Assembly: GCF_025263485.1 (NCBI RefSeq) | Contig: NZ_CP079863.1 | Location: 3,534,001 to 3,598,000 of the forward strand | Reading direction: 5' to 3' | Origin: Mycobacterium sp. SMC-2 | GTDB taxonomy: Bacteria > Actinomycetota > Actinomycetes > Mycobacteriales > Mycobacteriaceae | DNA: 64,000 nucleotides | Made by a program: the position numbers and the translations under genes | Notes under the pieces: model-generated | Seen by the model: only the letters and a program-made list of their open reading frames with translations | What the model was told of the DNA's origin: nothing | The model's database searches: none | Shown here: positions 38,915 to 50,669 of the stretch, one piece after another | Numbering within the stretch: position 1 is the stretch's first letter | How the letters are laid out: every line of letters starts with the position of its first letter

Positions 38915-39787
38915 TCAACCGAAACGCTCGATGATCGCCGCGGCGATCTGATCCGGTGCATCCTCCTGGATGAAGTGCTTGGCGTTGGGCAGCTCGACCA
39001 GGACATGGTCGGGGAACGTCGCGCGCATGCGCGGCAGGGAGGGGCCGGGCCGAAACGCGAAATCCTTCATGCCCCAGACGAACAGGGCGGGTTTGCCGCC
39101 CAGCCGGGCCGGCACCTCCCGGGCGAGCCGTCCCAACAGGGGAGCGGCGGCCAGGATCTGCTTGGGCATCTCGGCGACGCCCCTGCGCGCGTCGGGGCTA
39201 GGCTGCACGGCCCGGTAATGCTGCATCACCGCTGCGCTGGGGCGGTGCTGGGTGCCCGCGGGGATGAGACGCTCGACAAAGAAGTTGCGGCGCAGGATCG
39301 CGTATTGCATTGGCGGGCTTGACATCACCCGGCTGAACAGCTTGGTGGTCAACTCGTCCGTCGGCCAGAACCAGGTGTTGCCCAGGATGACGCCGCACAC
39401 CCGCTCGGCCCGTTCCACCGCGACCGCCATGCTGATGGGGCCGCCCCAGTCCTGGCCCATCGTCAGGTAGCCGTCCAGACCGAGGTGGTCGATGAACTCG
39501 CCGACCACCCGGGCGTGCTCGTCGATCTTGTAGCCGAACCCCGCCGGTCGATCCGAAAGCCCGAACCCGAGGTAATCCGGTGCGATGCAGCGGAACCGGT
39601 CCCGCAGCGCGACGACGACGTTGCGATACAGGAAGCTCCACGTCGGATTGCCGTGGCAGAACAGGATCGGCGGCCCTTTGAAATCGGAGGGGCCTTCGTC
39701 GATGTAATGCATCCGTCCCCGGGAGCTGTCGAACCAGCGCGACCGGAACGGGTAGAGCTGGGGGTCGGGGGTGAAATCGATGCCCAC
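38915..39787 (-). CDS. dmbC: Haloalkane dehalogenase (DmbC type, Rv1833c)
   Basis: An alpha/beta-hydrolase of 290 residues that hydrolyses carbon-halogen bonds in related enzymes; the natural substrate in mycobacteria is unknown. The nucleophile Asp is in GQDWGGP, the catalytic His in AKHFIQED, and halide-binding candidates are HGNPTWSF and NTWFWP. It matches Rv1833c. GTG 39787 is the start, four bases after the stop of the upstream kasB-like gene, so the two are almost certainly cotranscribed. In M. tuberculosis no KAS gene is found next to Rv1833c. Confidence 0.92.
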   Translation of the reverse strand: MGIDFTPDPQLYPFRSRWFDSSRGRMHYIDEGPSDFKGPPILFCHGNPTWSFLYRNVVVALRDRFRCIAPDYLGFGLSDRPAGFGYKIDEHARVVGEFIDHLGLDGYLTMGQDWGGPISMAVAVERAERVCGVILGNTWFWPTDELTTKLFSRVMSSPPMQYAILRRNFFVERLIPAGTQHRPSAAVMQHYRAVQPSPDARRGVAEMPKQILAAAPLLGRLAREVPARLGGKPALFVWGMKDFAFRPGPSLPRMRATFPDHVLVELPNAKHFIQEDAPDQIAAAIIERFG

Positions 39788-39791
39788 AACG

Positions 39792-41045
39792 TCAGTATCG
39801 GCCGAAGGCCAGCGCGACGTTGTGCCCGCCGAACCCGAACGAATTGTTGATGGCGTACCGGTAGTTGCCGCGCCGCGGATTACCCGACACCACATCCAAA
39901 TCGATTTCCGGGTCGAGGTTTTCCAGGTTCAACGTCGGCGGAACGATCTGATCACGCAACGCCAGCACGGTCAGTATCGACTCCACCGCCCCGACCGCGC
40001 CGACCGAATGCCCCAGCGCCGATTTGGGCGCGTACACCGCCGGCCTGTTGCCGCCCAGCGCGTTGTTGATGGCCTTGGCCTCGGCCAGGTCACCGATCTG
40101 CGTCCCGGTGGCATGGGCGTTGACGTGGTCGATATCGCCAGGTGTGAGACCCGCGAGCTGGATGGCGCGCGTCATCGCCTGGCCCGCGCGACTCCCGCTC
40201 GGGTCCGGCGCCACCATGTGGTAGCCGTCGGACGTCACGCCGGCCCCCATCAACCGGGCCAGGATGCGGGCCCCGCGCGCCTTGGCGTGGTCCTCGGTCT
40301 CCAGCACTATCAGCGCACCGGCCTCGCCGAACACGAAGCCGTCGCGGTCCTTGTCAAACGGGCGGCACGCACCCGCCGGATTCGCGTTGTTCGTCGACAT
40401 CACGATCCGCATGTTGGCGAAGGCGGAGATGGGCACGGCGTCGATCTTGGTCTCGACGCCGCCGCAGATCGCAACGTCGGCCTCACCGAACACGATCGCC
40501 TGCCAGGCGCGTGCGATCGCTTCCGACCCGGACGCACACGCCGACACCGGTGTCATCACGCCGGCCCTGGCGTGGCGTTCCAGCCCCACCGCCTGGGCGG
40601 CGGCGTCGGGCATGTACTTGCTGACGGCCAGCGGCGAGACCGCCTTCACGCCACGGGCGCGCAGTGTGTCGCGGGCGAACACCAACTCCTCGCCGGAACC
40701 GAAACCGGTGCCGATGGACACCAGCAGGCGGTTGGGGTCGACCTCGGGGGAGCCGGCGTGGTCCCACGCCCTCCGGTTGACGACGGCGGACAGCCTCGCC
40801 AGGTAGCCCATCCTGCGCAGCTCGGCGGGGTTCAGCTCGGCGTCGAATTCCTCCAGCAGGTGCCCGCCGATGCGAACCGGCAGGTCAAACTCCTCCACGA
40901 ACGGGTCGTCCAGCTCCCGGATTCCACTTTGGCAGTCGAGCAGCAACTTCCAGGTGGTCTCGGCGTCGGTGGCCAATGCGGTGGTCATCGCCATCCCGGT
41001 GACAACCACATCCGGAAGCGCTTGCCCTGTAATCAGCTTCGTCAT
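39792..41045 (-). CDS. Beta-ketoacyl-ACP synthase, KasB-like extra copy
   Basis: A FAS-II condensing enzyme of 417 residues, much closer to KasB than to KasA in remembered blocks ([38 protein letters not shown]). The active-site Cys is in [10 protein letters not shown], and the two His are in NAHATGTQ and [12 protein letters not shown], so it should be active in extending long acyl-ACP chains. It is not in the kasA-kasB-accD6 setting; instead it precedes dmbC by four bases. Whether this genome also has kasB elsewhere cannot be seen. GGAAAG lies upstream of ATG 41045. Confidence 0.92.
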   Translation of the reverse strand: MTKLITGQALPDVVVTGMAMTTALATDAETTWKLLLDCQSGIRELDDPFVEEFDLPVRIGGHLLEEFDAELNPAELRRMGYLARLSAVVNRRAWDHAGSPEVDPNRLLVSIGTGFGSGEELVFARDTLRARGVKAVSPLAVSKYMPDAAAQAVGLERHARAGVMTPVSACASGSEAIARAWQAIVFGEADVAICGGVETKIDAVPISAFANMRIVMSTNNANPAGACRPFDKDRDGFVFGEAGALIVLETEDHAKARGARILARLMGAGVTSDGYHMVAPDPSGSRAGQAMTRAIQLAGLTPGDIDHVNAHATGTQIGDLAEAKAINNALGGNRPAVYAPKSALGHSVGAVGAVESILTVLALRDQIVPPTLNLENLDPEIDLDVVSGNPRRGNYRYAINNSFGFGGHNVALAFGRY

Positions 41046-41253
41046 TGCCGTTGTGGATCTTCCTTTCGCATACCACCCCGGTCACCTTCGCGGACGCGCG
41101 CATCATCGGGCGCCCTCCGGATGGAGTGGAAGGCGCTGAACCGGAAGCCTTCGACTGCTTTCCATAGCGTCGGCCGCGGAATCAACCTCGATTGAGCCTA
41201 GCGGCAAGTCGCGGTCCTGACCGTGAAGACCCCGCCGCAACCTTCGTGCGGCC

Positions 41254-43245
41254 TCAGCTCAGGAAGGCGCTGATTGCCGCGGCGAGGTCCGGGGACGCCG
41301 ATGTGGCGAGGTTCTGATAGCCACCGCCGCTGAGCTGGGCGACCGCTTCCCACGTCGGGCGATCCGGGTCGCCGGCGAAGTCGATGACGTTCACCGCGAT
41401 GGGCTTGGCCGGGTCCGCGCTCTTGCGGATGAATTCCTGCAGCCCGGGGCCGTCGAGGGTTTGGTCGGTGTGCGGGCCCGCGGTGATGACGAGTATCGAG
41501 TTGGTCTGGCCCGCGTGGTAATTGGCCTGCAGGTCTTGGTAGACCAGGCGCAGGGTCGTGAACGACACCGCGCCGCCGGCCGACGAGTATTGCTTGTCCA
41601 GCGCGGCGGTCAGCGCCGCCGAGCGCGGCTGCCCATTGACGGGGTCGCCCAGCGGACCGCCGCGCACCTCCGAACGTCCCTCGCGGCCGTCGAACGTCCA
41701 CAGTCCGACCACGGAGGTGGGCGGCAGCGCCCTGATCTTGTCCTGCAGCGCCGCGATCACGTTCGCCAGCCGGGACTTCCCGCCTTCCTGGCCGGGCATG
41801 GACTGGTCGAGCATGATGGTCGCGGCCAGCCCGCTCGACGGGGTGGCCATGGCCTCGGCCAACGTGGCGCGCATCGCGTCGTCACCCACCGACAGCGCCG
41901 CAGGCAGCGCCGGGAACGTGGTGACCGGGCTGCTCGGCGGTGTGACCCCGTTGACCCGGAAGCCGGCCTTGGCCAGCTTGGCGAGTTGCTCGGGCTTGTG
42001 CATGAAGCGGGCGAACTCGCTGGCCGCCGAGGTTTGGTCCTTGGTCAGCCACGAGCCGCTGAGCAGCACCGTGGGGTAGTCGGCGACCGGCACCGGCCCG
42101 GACGGCAGCCAGGAAGCCAACGCGCCCTTGGCGTTTGGCACCGACTGGCCGCGCTGGAACAGCTGCTGCTCGGTGGTGATCACCGCGTGTACCGGTGCGG
42201 CCGCCGCGTCCCCGGGCTTCAGCAGGGTGTTCATCGCCTCGGTCAGCGAGTTGTCGGCCAGTTTGGGCTGCGCGCTCAGCAGGGTGCGTACCGCGCCGGT
42301 GCCCTGCGTCGCCGGCGCGCCGGGCGGCACCGATGCGGCCGCGACCGCCTCCCCGGCCAAAAACGCCGCGTCAGCGTTGCCGGTCATCGGGAGGGCCAGC
42401 CGCAGCGACCCCCACGCCGGCAGGTTCACGCCGGCCAATCCATTCGGATTGGTTTGCAGCCCGGGCAGCGCCGCCCAGTTCTGGTTGGCCAGGGCTTGCT
42501 GTAGTTCCGGCCGGACGGCGAGCACCACCGGCGACGTCACCAGCGAGCGGCTGTCGGTGATCGTCTTCTGCGCCGTGGCCCCGGCGAGCCGCGCGGCCGA
42601 AACCGAGCTGCCGGGTACCCACAATGCCGGCTGCGGGCCGAGCTCGGCGGGCCACTTGCCGATGAAGCCGTTCAGGACTGCCTCGGAGTCGGCCGGTTTG
42701 ACGCTGGCCTGCACGCAGTGGTCACCGATCGGGCCGGCCGTGGAGTTGTAGCTCTGCGCGAATTGCTGCACGGAATCGGCGATCGACGGGTCGGCGATGA
42801 CCGCGACCGTCTCCGTGCCGCCCACGCAGCGCCCGGCGGCCTTGTGCGAGCGGTTGGATAACGCGTCACCGAAGAAGCTCCACAGGATGACGGTGCCCAC
42901 CACCACGATGACGGCGACGAGGGCCACGATCACGCCGATGCTGACCCCCCGGCGCCCGCCCTCGCTGCGGTGGCCGCCCCGCCAATCGCCCAGTCCCCGG
43001 TGCCCGCGGCCAAGCAGTGACGGCGACGCGGCCGGCGGCTCCGAACTCGACGGGCCCGGCTGCCGCGGCGGGAAGTCCGGGTACTCGTCGGCCGTGCCAC
43101 CCTCGAACGCGTGGTCGGTGGCGTAGGGCTCTTCGTCGGCCGGATAGTGCGCCTCGTCCGAGCCCTCGGGGCCGGCATCCGGCTCGCCTCTCCCGTATGG
43201 CTCGTCGACGGAATCCCCAGGGTCGGGCAAACTGTGCCTACCCAT
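41254..43245 (-). CDS. Solute-binding/von Willebrand factor A protein (Rv1836c)
   Basis: A 663-residue membrane-anchored protein. An acidic, low-complexity cytosolic N-terminal region of about 95 residues is followed by a transmembrane helix (GVIVALVAVIVVVGTVILW). Then comes an extracytoplasmic solute-binding-like region and a C-terminal VWA domain with the metal-site pattern (MLDQSMPGQ in place of DxSxS, VGLWTFDGREG, ILVITAGPHTDQ). The first metal-site residues look altered (DQSMP), as often in this family. Function is unknown. The 208 bases between it and the kasB-like gene show no gene. Confidence 0.87.
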   Translation of the reverse strand: MGRHSLPDPGDSVDEPYGRGEPDAGPEGSDEAHYPADEEPYATDHAFEGGTADEYPDFPPRQPGPSSSEPPAASPSLLGRGHRGLGDWRGGHRSEGGRRGVSIGVIVALVAVIVVVGTVILWSFFGDALSNRSHKAAGRCVGGTETVAVIADPSIADSVQQFAQSYNSTAGPIGDHCVQASVKPADSEAVLNGFIGKWPAELGPQPALWVPGSSVSAARLAGATAQKTITDSRSLVTSPVVLAVRPELQQALANQNWAALPGLQTNPNGLAGVNLPAWGSLRLALPMTGNADAAFLAGEAVAAASVPPGAPATQGTGAVRTLLSAQPKLADNSLTEAMNTLLKPGDAAAAPVHAVITTEQQLFQRGQSVPNAKGALASWLPSGPVPVADYPTVLLSGSWLTKDQTSAASEFARFMHKPEQLAKLAKAGFRVNGVTPPSSPVTTFPALPAALSVGDDAMRATLAEAMATPSSGLAATIMLDQSMPGQEGGKSRLANVIAALQDKIRALPPTSVVGLWTFDGREGRSEVRGGPLGDPVNGQPRSAALTAALDKQYSSAGGAVSFTTLRLVYQDLQANYHAGQTNSILVITAGPHTDQTLDGPGLQEFIRKSADPAKPIAVNVIDFAGDPDRPTWEAVAQLSGGGYQNLATSASPDLAAAISAFLS

Positions 43246-43353
43246 AGCGGTGCCCGTCGCCTTTCCGTCGAATCATCCGATTGGTCCTGTACCCGCCGCT
43301 GATCTTAGTCGCCAGCGGCATCCGTGGGTGGTGAGCCCGATTAAGGTACGCGC

Positions 43354-45561
43354 TCAATGTGATTGCGCGGCGCGAGCCTTAACTTCGCGCCGACGGCGAT
43401 GCAGGATCGGCTCGGTGTAGCCGTTCGGCTGCTGCGTCCCGGTCAGGATCAGGTCCTGGGCGGCCAGGAATGCCAGGCTGTCGTCGAAGTTGGGCGCCAT
43501 CGGCAGGTACGCCGCATCTTTGGCGTTCTGCGCATCCACCAGCGGCGCCATGCGCTCCAGGCTGGCCCGCACGTCCTCCTCGGTGATCACGCCGTGGCGC
43601 AGCCAGTTGGCCAGCAGCTGGCTCGAAATCCGCAGCGTGGCACGGTCTTCCATGAGCGCCACGTCGTGGATGTCGGGCACCTTTGAGCAGCCGACTCCCT
43701 GGGCGACCCAGCGCACCACGTAGCCGAGGATCGACTGGCAGTTGTTGTCGACCTCCTCGCGGATCTCCTCGGGGGCCCAGGCCAGTTCCTTGGCCAGCGG
43801 AATGGTCAACAATTCCTCGATCGTGGTGCGATGCTTGCCCGCCAGCTCGTCCTGGACGGCGCCGACGTCGACGTAGTGGTAGTGCATCGCGTGCAGGGTG
43901 GCCGCCGTCGGCGAGGGCACCCACGCGGTGGTGGCGCCCGCCTTCGGTTGGCCGATCTTCTGCTCGACCATGTCGGCCATCAGCTCGGTCATCGCCCACA
44001 TGCCCTTGCCGATCTGCGCCTTGCCCTTGAAGCCGGCGGCCAGCCCGATGTCGACGTTGGCGTCCTCGTAGGCCTTGATCCACGTCGTGTTCTTCATCGC
44101 GCCCTTGCGGATCATCGGACCGGCTTCCATCGACGTGTGGATCTCGTCGCCGGTGCGGTCCAGGAAGCCGGTGTTGATGAACACGACCCGGTCAGCGGCG
44201 GCCTTGATACACGCCTTGAGGTTGACGGTGGTGCGCCGTTCCTCGTCCATGATGCCGACCTTGAGGGTGGCCTGCGGCAGGCCCAGGACGTCTTCGACGC
44301 GGCTGAACAGCTCGCAGGTGAAGGCGACCTCGTCGGGGCCGTGCATCTTGGGCTTGACGATGTAGATCGACCCGGTGCGGCTGTTGGCCAACGGGCCGTT
44401 GACGTCGCCCGTCTTCAGGCCGTGGATCGCCGTCAGGCCGGTGAACAGCGCGTCCATGATGCCCTCGAACACTTCTGTTTCTTCGCCGTTGGCCTCGGTT
44501 CTCACGATGGCGTCGTTGGTCATCAGGTGACCCACGTTCCGCACGAACAGCAGGCTGCGGCCCGGCAGGGTCAACTGGCCCTCACCGTCGGGGGTGGTGT
44601 AGGTGCGGTCCTGGTTGAGCACCCGGGTGAAGGTCTTGCCGCCCTTGTCGACCTCTTCGGATAGGTCGCCCTTGTTCAGGCCGAGCCAATTGCGGTAGCC
44701 GAGCACCTTGTCGTCGGCGTCGACGGCGGCCACCGAGTCCTCGAAGTCCATGATCGTGGTGACGGCCGACTCCAGGATGACGTCCTTGATGCCCGCGCGG
44801 TCGGTCTTGCCGACCGGCGACTCGGGGTCGATCAGGATCTCGATGTGCAGGCCGTGGTTGGCAACGAGCACCGACCAGTCGGGGGAGCCGAGCTCGCCGG
44901 TGTATCCGACGAACTTCTCCGGGCTGGCCAGGTCGACGGATCCGTCGGCGGTCGCGACCTTCAGCCGGCCGTCTTCGACGGACAGTCCGGTCGCGTCGGC
45001 CCAGGAGCCTGATTCCAGCGGCACCGCTTGGTCGAGGAAGTTGCGCGCATAGGCGATCACCTTGTCGCCGCGGACCTTGTTGTAGCTCGTTCCCTTTTCG
45101 GCGCCGTCACTCTCGGGGATGACGTCGGTGCCGTACAGGGCGTCGTACAGGGAGCCCCAGCGCGCGTTCGCAGCGTTCAGCGCGAAGCGGGCGTTGAGCA
45201 CGGGCACCACCAGCTGCGGACCCGCGGTCGTGGTGATCTCGTCGTCGACACCCGAGGTCGTGATCGTGAAATCCTCGGGTTCGGGCAGCAGGTAACCGAT
45301 TTCGGTGATGAACTGGCGGTAGGCATCGACATCGAAGGGCTCGATCACGCGTTGCCGGTGCCACTTGTCGATCTGGGCCTGCAGCTCGTCGCGGCGGTTC
45401 AGCAAGTCCTGGTTCCGCGGCGTGAGGTCGGTGACGACTTTGTCGACTCCCGCCCAGAAGCTGTCCGGGTCGATGTCGGTGCCGGGCAGGGCCTCGTTGT
45501 TCACGAAGTCGTAGAGCACTCGGGCGACGCGCAGGTTCCCCACCGACACGCGATCAGTCAT
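43354..45561 (-). CDS. glcB: Malate synthase G
   Basis: The glyoxylate shunt enzyme, 735 residues, condensing glyoxylate with acetyl-CoA to malate. It is the single large G form of mycobacteria (741 in M. tuberculosis). Family blocks seen are [15 protein letters not shown] with active-site acidic residues, [16 protein letters not shown] with the catalytic region, and [28 protein letters not shown] precedes ATG 45561. VapBC13 and PE_PGRS34, next to it in M. tuberculosis, are absent; the 279 bases upstream hold no gene that I can see. Confidence 0.97.
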   Translation of the reverse strand: MTDRVSVGNLRVARVLYDFVNNEALPGTDIDPDSFWAGVDKVVTDLTPRNQDLLNRRDELQAQIDKWHRQRVIEPFDVDAYRQFITEIGYLLPEPEDFTITTSGVDDEITTTAGPQLVVPVLNARFALNAANARWGSLYDALYGTDVIPESDGAEKGTSYNKVRGDKVIAYARNFLDQAVPLESGSWADATGLSVEDGRLKVATADGSVDLASPEKFVGYTGELGSPDWSVLVANHGLHIEILIDPESPVGKTDRAGIKDVILESAVTTIMDFEDSVAAVDADDKVLGYRNWLGLNKGDLSEEVDKGGKTFTRVLNQDRTYTTPDGEGQLTLPGRSLLFVRNVGHLMTNDAIVRTEANGEETEVFEGIMDALFTGLTAIHGLKTGDVNGPLANSRTGSIYIVKPKMHGPDEVAFTCELFSRVEDVLGLPQATLKVGIMDEERRTTVNLKACIKAAADRVVFINTGFLDRTGDEIHTSMEAGPMIRKGAMKNTTWIKAYEDANVDIGLAAGFKGKAQIGKGMWAMTELMADMVEQKIGQPKAGATTAWVPSPTAATLHAMHYHYVDVGAVQDELAGKHRTTIEELLTIPLAKELAWAPEEIREEVDNNCQSILGYVVRWVAQGVGCSKVPDIHDVALMEDRATLRISSQLLANWLRHGVITEEDVRASLERMAPLVDAQNAKDAAYLPMAPNFDDSLAFLAAQDLILTGTQQPNGYTEPILHRRRREVKARAAQSH

Positions 45562-45840
45562 GTTTCTCCTCCGTAATGAAGCCTCACCAAGCCGCCATTG
45601 GCTCGGGGCGGCAATGCCTTCAGCCTACCGAGCAGCAGCCTGGTGAGCGTATCCGCCCGACCCGCCACACCAGGTCAGACCCCGCTGACAGCTCCAACCG
45701 TGCCGCTGCGGCGAGCCCGGGGATCGAATTCCAGCAACGCATCCGCGAGCCGGGGACCCTGCGCCCTCCAGCACTTTCTTGACCGGTAGCCGATGAAAAT
45801 CATACGGGCTCGCCGCAGCACTACCCGGCGACCACCACCC

Positions 45841-46881
45841 CTATGCGTCGCGCATCGTGCCGACGAGGTCCTCGACCAGGTCTTCCATCGCCACCATCGC
45901 GACCACGTCGCCGCCCGCGCCGGTCACCAGCGCCAGATGGCTGTTGCTGCGGCGCATCCGCGACAACGCGTCCGCCAACGGCAGGGACCTGGGCAGCCGC
46001 GGAAGGGGCCGCACCGTCGCCAGGTCGATCACCGTCTGCGGGTCGTCACCGAGCGTCAGCATGTCCTTGATGTGCAGGTAGCCGATGAAGTCGCCGTTGA
46101 CGTTCGTCACGGGGAACCGCGAGTAGCCGGTCTGGGCCAGGGCTTGCTCGACGGCGCCGATCGTCGGGCCGGCGCCCGCCGCGGACACCGGTACGGCGTG
46201 GACATCGGCGAGCGGAACCGCCACGTCGCCGACCACCCGGGTGCCGATCTGCAGCGCCCGGGTCAGCCTGGTGTGTTCCTCGCGGTCCAGCAGCCCCTGC
46301 GATTCCGATTCGGCGATCATCTCGCTGAGCTCGATGGGGGAGACTGTGATCTCGAGCCCTTCCTTGGGTTCCACGCCGAGCGCGCGCACCACCACGCTGG
46401 CGCACTTGTTGTAGAACACGATGAACGGCCGGGCGGCTCGCACGTAGGCCAGGTAGGGCGGCACCAGCAGCATCGCCGTGCGCTCGGGCCCGGCCAGCGC
46501 GATGTTCTTGGGCACCATCTCGCCCAGCAGCACGTGCAGCGTCACCACGATCGCCAACGCGATCGCGAACGACAACGTGTGCAGCAGCGCCGGGGGAATG
46601 CTTGTCAGCCCCAGCGCCGAGCTCAGCAGGCTGGAGACCGCCGACTCGCCGATCCGCCCGAGCAGCAGCGAGGCGGCGGTCACGCCCAACTGGGCCCCGG
46701 CCAGCATGGCCGGCAGCTGCTCTCCGGCGCGGATCACCGTGACCGCCCGCGCCTTACCCTGTTCGGCCAGCGCCTCCAGGCGGTCGCGGCGGGCCGAGAT
46801 CAACGAGAACTCCGCGCCGACGAAGAACGCGTTGACGCCGATCAGCAGGATCGCCAGCACCACGCCCAGGGGGTCGCTCAT
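45841..46881 (-). CDS. CNNM/CorC-type membrane protein with CBS domains (Rv1841c)
   Basis: A 346-residue protein with an N-terminal DUF21/CNNM membrane domain (about four helices; [15 protein letters not shown] and [16 protein letters not shown] are typical) and a pair of CBS domains ([20 protein letters not shown]). There is no full CorC_HlyC domain at the end. Related proteins export Mg2+ or respond to it, but the role here is unproven. Its ATG overlaps the stop of the upstream gene (ATGA), so the two are coupled and may form a heteromer. Confidence 0.9.
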   Translation of the reverse strand: MSDPLGVVLAILLIGVNAFFVGAEFSLISARRDRLEALAEQGKARAVTVIRAGEQLPAMLAGAQLGVTAASLLLGRIGESAVSSLLSSALGLTSIPPALLHTLSFAIALAIVVTLHVLLGEMVPKNIALAGPERTAMLLVPPYLAYVRAARPFIVFYNKCASVVVRALGVEPKEGLEITVSPIELSEMIAESESQGLLDREEHTRLTRALQIGTRVVGDVAVPLADVHAVPVSAAGAGPTIGAVEQALAQTGYSRFPVTNVNGDFIGYLHIKDMLTLGDDPQTVIDLATVRPLPRLPRSLPLADALSRMRRSNSHLALVTGAGGDVVAMVAMEDLVEDLVGTMRDA

Positions 46882-48248
46882 CGTTGCCCCCTTGCCGCCG
46901 GGGCGTCGCCGTGGCCGCGCAACTCGATCAGCTCCAGCAGGTCGATCCGGCGCCCCTCCATCCGGATGACGGTCGCCTGCCAGCGCAGTGAGGTGTCCAA
47001 CAGCCCGTCGGCGTCCAACGACGGCAGCTTCACCGTCTCGCCGGCCACCGGGATGTGGCCGAATTCGCGCAGCGCCAGCCCGCCGATGGTCTCGTAGGGC
47101 CCTTCCGGGGCCCGGAAGCCGGTGGCCGTGGCCACCTCGTCGATGCGCAGCAAACCCGAAACGCGCCAACCGGTGCCGGCCGCCACCACATCCGGAGTGG
47201 CGTCGTCGTGTTCGTCGCGGACATCTCCCACGATCTCCTCGATCAGGTCCTCTAGGGTCACCATGCCCGCCGTGCCACCGTATTCGTCCACCACCATCGC
47301 GGTCTGCAGGCTGTTGGCGCGGATTTCGGCCATGACCGCGTCGCCGTCCAGCGTCGACGGCACCACCGGAACGGGCTGCGCCACCGTCGTCAACCGCGTG
47401 CGCGGCCGCTCGGCCGCCGGGATGGCCAGCACCTGTTTGACGTGGACGATGCCGACCGTTTCGTCGAGGTCGCCGTCGACGATCGGGAAGCGGGAGAATC
47501 CCGACTCGGCGGCCGCGGCCACCAGGTCGGCGACAGTGTCGTCGGTCTGCAGTGCCACGATCTTGGACCTGGGCGTCATCAGTTCCTCGGCGGTCCGGCC
47601 GCCGAATTGCAGCGAGCGCCGCACCAGCGCCGCCGTGGCCGCATCGAGGGAGCCGCTGCGCGCCGAAGAACGCACCAGCGACAACAGTTCCTGCGGCGAC
47701 CGCGCCGACCGCAGCTCTTCGGCCGGCTCGATGCCCAGCTGGCGCACGATCCAGTTCGCCACGCCGTTGGTGAGTCGGATCGCCGGGGTGAACAGCAACG
47801 AGAAGAGCAGCTGAACGCCCACCACGGCCCGCGCGGTGGACAGCGGCCGGGCGACGGCAAGGTATTTCGGCACCAGCTCGCCGAACACCATCGACACCGA
47901 GGTGACGATGACCAACGCCAGGACCGCCATGATCGCGTCGGCCGCCCGGTCGGATATCCCGATCGCGTCAAACCACGGGTGTGGCAGGTCGGCCAGCATC
48001 GGGTCGGTCAGGTACCCGGCCGCCAAAGTGGTGGCGGAGATGCCCAATTGGGCGCCGGACAGCTGGAACGACAACTTCTGGTGGGCGCGCCGGATCGCGC
48101 GATCGCGGCGACCGCCGCCGCGGGCGTTGGCCTCCACCGCGCTGCGGTCCAGCGTCGTGAGCGAGAACTCGGCGGCGACGAAGACCGCGTTGCCGAAGAT
48201 GAGGACCGCGATGGCCAAGACGCTGATGACGGTGACGCTGACGTTCAT
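46878..48248 (-). CDS. CNNM/CorC-type membrane protein with CBS and CorC_HlyC domains (Rv1842c)
   Basis: A 456-residue protein. The DUF21 membrane domain fills about the first 200 residues ([34 protein letters not shown]). Two CBS domains follow ([43 protein letters not shown]), and a CorC_HlyC domain ends the protein (INEVA-like [12 protein letters not shown]). It is probably a divalent cation transporter or sensor with the gene downstream. By the ATGA overlap the two are an operon. Confidence 0.91.
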   Translation of the reverse strand: MNVSVTVISVLAIAVLIFGNAVFVAAEFSLTTLDRSAVEANARGGGRRDRAIRRAHQKLSFQLSGAQLGISATTLAAGYLTDPMLADLPHPWFDAIGISDRAADAIMAVLALVIVTSVSMVFGELVPKYLAVARPLSTARAVVGVQLLFSLLFTPAIRLTNGVANWIVRQLGIEPAEELRSARSPQELLSLVRSSARSGSLDAATAALVRRSLQFGGRTAEELMTPRSKIVALQTDDTVADLVAAAAESGFSRFPIVDGDLDETVGIVHVKQVLAIPAAERPRTRLTTVAQPVPVVPSTLDGDAVMAEIRANSLQTAMVVDEYGGTAGMVTLEDLIEEIVGDVRDEHDDATPDVVAAGTGWRVSGLLRIDEVATATGFRAPEGPYETIGGLALREFGHIPVAGETVKLPSLDADGLLDTSLRWQATVIRMEGRRIDLLELIELRGHGDAPAARGQR

Positions 48249-48463
48249 CGATCACGCCGCCCGCTGGCCGACCGCTGTGCCCGGATCGCCGGGGAAGGCT
48301 CCGCATCGGGCGGCTCGCCCGAGGGCTGCCGCGCCGACAAGCCCATGTCCTGCACGGGTGCCTGCGGCACGTCAATCCCTTCGCTGCCTGAAAACCGGTG
48401 CGGACGCGGTCGCCTCCGTCTTTGCTGATTTATGGTAGCCCGGTACGCCCCGCCCTCGACCAA
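48245..48463 (-). CDS. Possible small ORF coupled to the CNNM operon
   Basis: A frame of up to 72 codons ([14 protein letters not shown]...) ends in a TGA that overlaps the ATG of the downstream CNNM gene. The translation is Arg/Pro-rich without a domain, so it may only be a leader. An internal ATG would give a protein of about 30 residues. Confidence 0.2.
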   Translation of the reverse strand: MVEGGAYRATINQQRRRRPRPHRFSGSEGIDVPQAPVQDMGLSARQPSGEPPDAEPSPAIRAQRSASGRRDR

Positions 48464-48510
48464 CCACCGTTTTCGGCACCGCCCGCCCGTGCCCCCTGGC
48501 GCAACCCGAC

Positions 48511-48529
48511 TATGGGTTGCCTAACCTTA
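48511..48529 (+). promoter_or_regulatory. IdeR (iron) box upstream of mbtK
   Basis: TATGGGTTGCCTAACCTTA matches the 19-bp IdeR consensus (TTAGGTTAGSCTAACCTAA) at about 14 positions, with the right half-site almost perfect. A -10-like TAGGCT at 48536-48541 suggests transcription starting at or close to ATG 48551. Iron-loaded IdeR should repress mbtK. Confidence 0.75.
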
Positions 48530-48550
48530 CTCAGGTAGGCTTTGCGCACT

Positions 48551-49171
48551 ATGGCTTCCCCACCCGAAACCCGATCGGCCCAAGTCCTTCCGCGCGAGCG
48601 CTTCGAGGTATCCGACGAGATCGCGCGCATTGCGCGGCCGCCGGTGCCTGCCCTGGAGCCCCCCTTCGCGCTGCGTGTGGCGCACCGCGAGGACGCGGGC
48701 ATGGTCGCGGAATGGATGAACCGCCCGCACCTGGCGGCGGCCTGGGAATACGACTGGCCGGCCCCGCGGTGGGCCCAGCATCTGGGCGCACAGCTGGACG
48801 GGACGTATTCGCTGCCGCTGCTCGGCAGCATCGACGGGAAGGATTGCGCTTACCTCGAATTATATTGGGGTGCAAAGGATCTGATCTCGCATTACTACGA
48901 CGCCGAGCCGTACGACCTGGGGCTGCACGCCGCCATCGCCGACCTCGCCCTGGTGAACCGGGGGCTGGGCCCGATGCTGTTGCCGCAAATCGTGGGCAGC
49001 GTCTTGTCCGCGGAGCCCCGGTGCCGGCGCGTCATGTTCGACCCCGACCACCGCAACACCACGGCGCGCCGGGTGTGCGAGGCCGCCGGCTGCACGTTCC
49101 TCGGCGAACACGACACCGGAAACCGGCGCATGTCGCTCTACGCGCTGGAACGCCCGACCCTCGACGCATAA
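48551..49171 (+). CDS. mbtK: Mycobactin lysine N6-acyltransferase MbtK
   Basis: A GNAT-family enzyme of 206 residues that transfers a long acyl chain to the epsilon amino group of lysine in mycobactin. The sequence follows M. tuberculosis MbtK (Rv1347c) closely: [47 protein letters not shown] and FDPDHRNT, ending [17 protein letters not shown]. In M. tuberculosis it lies in the mbt-2 cluster beside irtA; here it stands alone between CNNM genes and guaB1. Start ATG 48551 follows the IdeR box and may be leaderless. It is convergent with guaB1. Confidence 0.93.
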   Translation: MASPPETRSAQVLPRERFEVSDEIARIARPPVPALEPPFALRVAHREDAGMVAEWMNRPHLAAAWEYDWPAPRWAQHLGAQLDGTYSLPLLGSIDGKDCAYLELYWGAKDLISHYYDAEPYDLGLHAAIADLALVNRGLGPMLLPQIVGSVLSAEPRCRRVMFDPDHRNTTARRVCEAAGCTFLGEHDTGNRRMSLYALERPTLDA

Positions 49172-49190
49172 CCCTTGTCGGCCGGGCGCG

Positions 49191-50654
<1,464 letters not shown>

Positions 50655-50669
50655 CTAAGTAGTACCCGG

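Noticed and set aside
39771-41195. Long plus-strand frame opposite the kasB-like gene
   Set aside because: Same reason: antisense to an intact enzyme gene, with an Arg/Gly/His-rich translation and no recognisable family.
48245-48463. Upstream extension of the CNNM gene as a longer protein
   Set aside because: The small frame is out of register with the CNNM gene and ends over its ATG, so it cannot be an N-terminal extension; it is listed only as a low-confidence leader.
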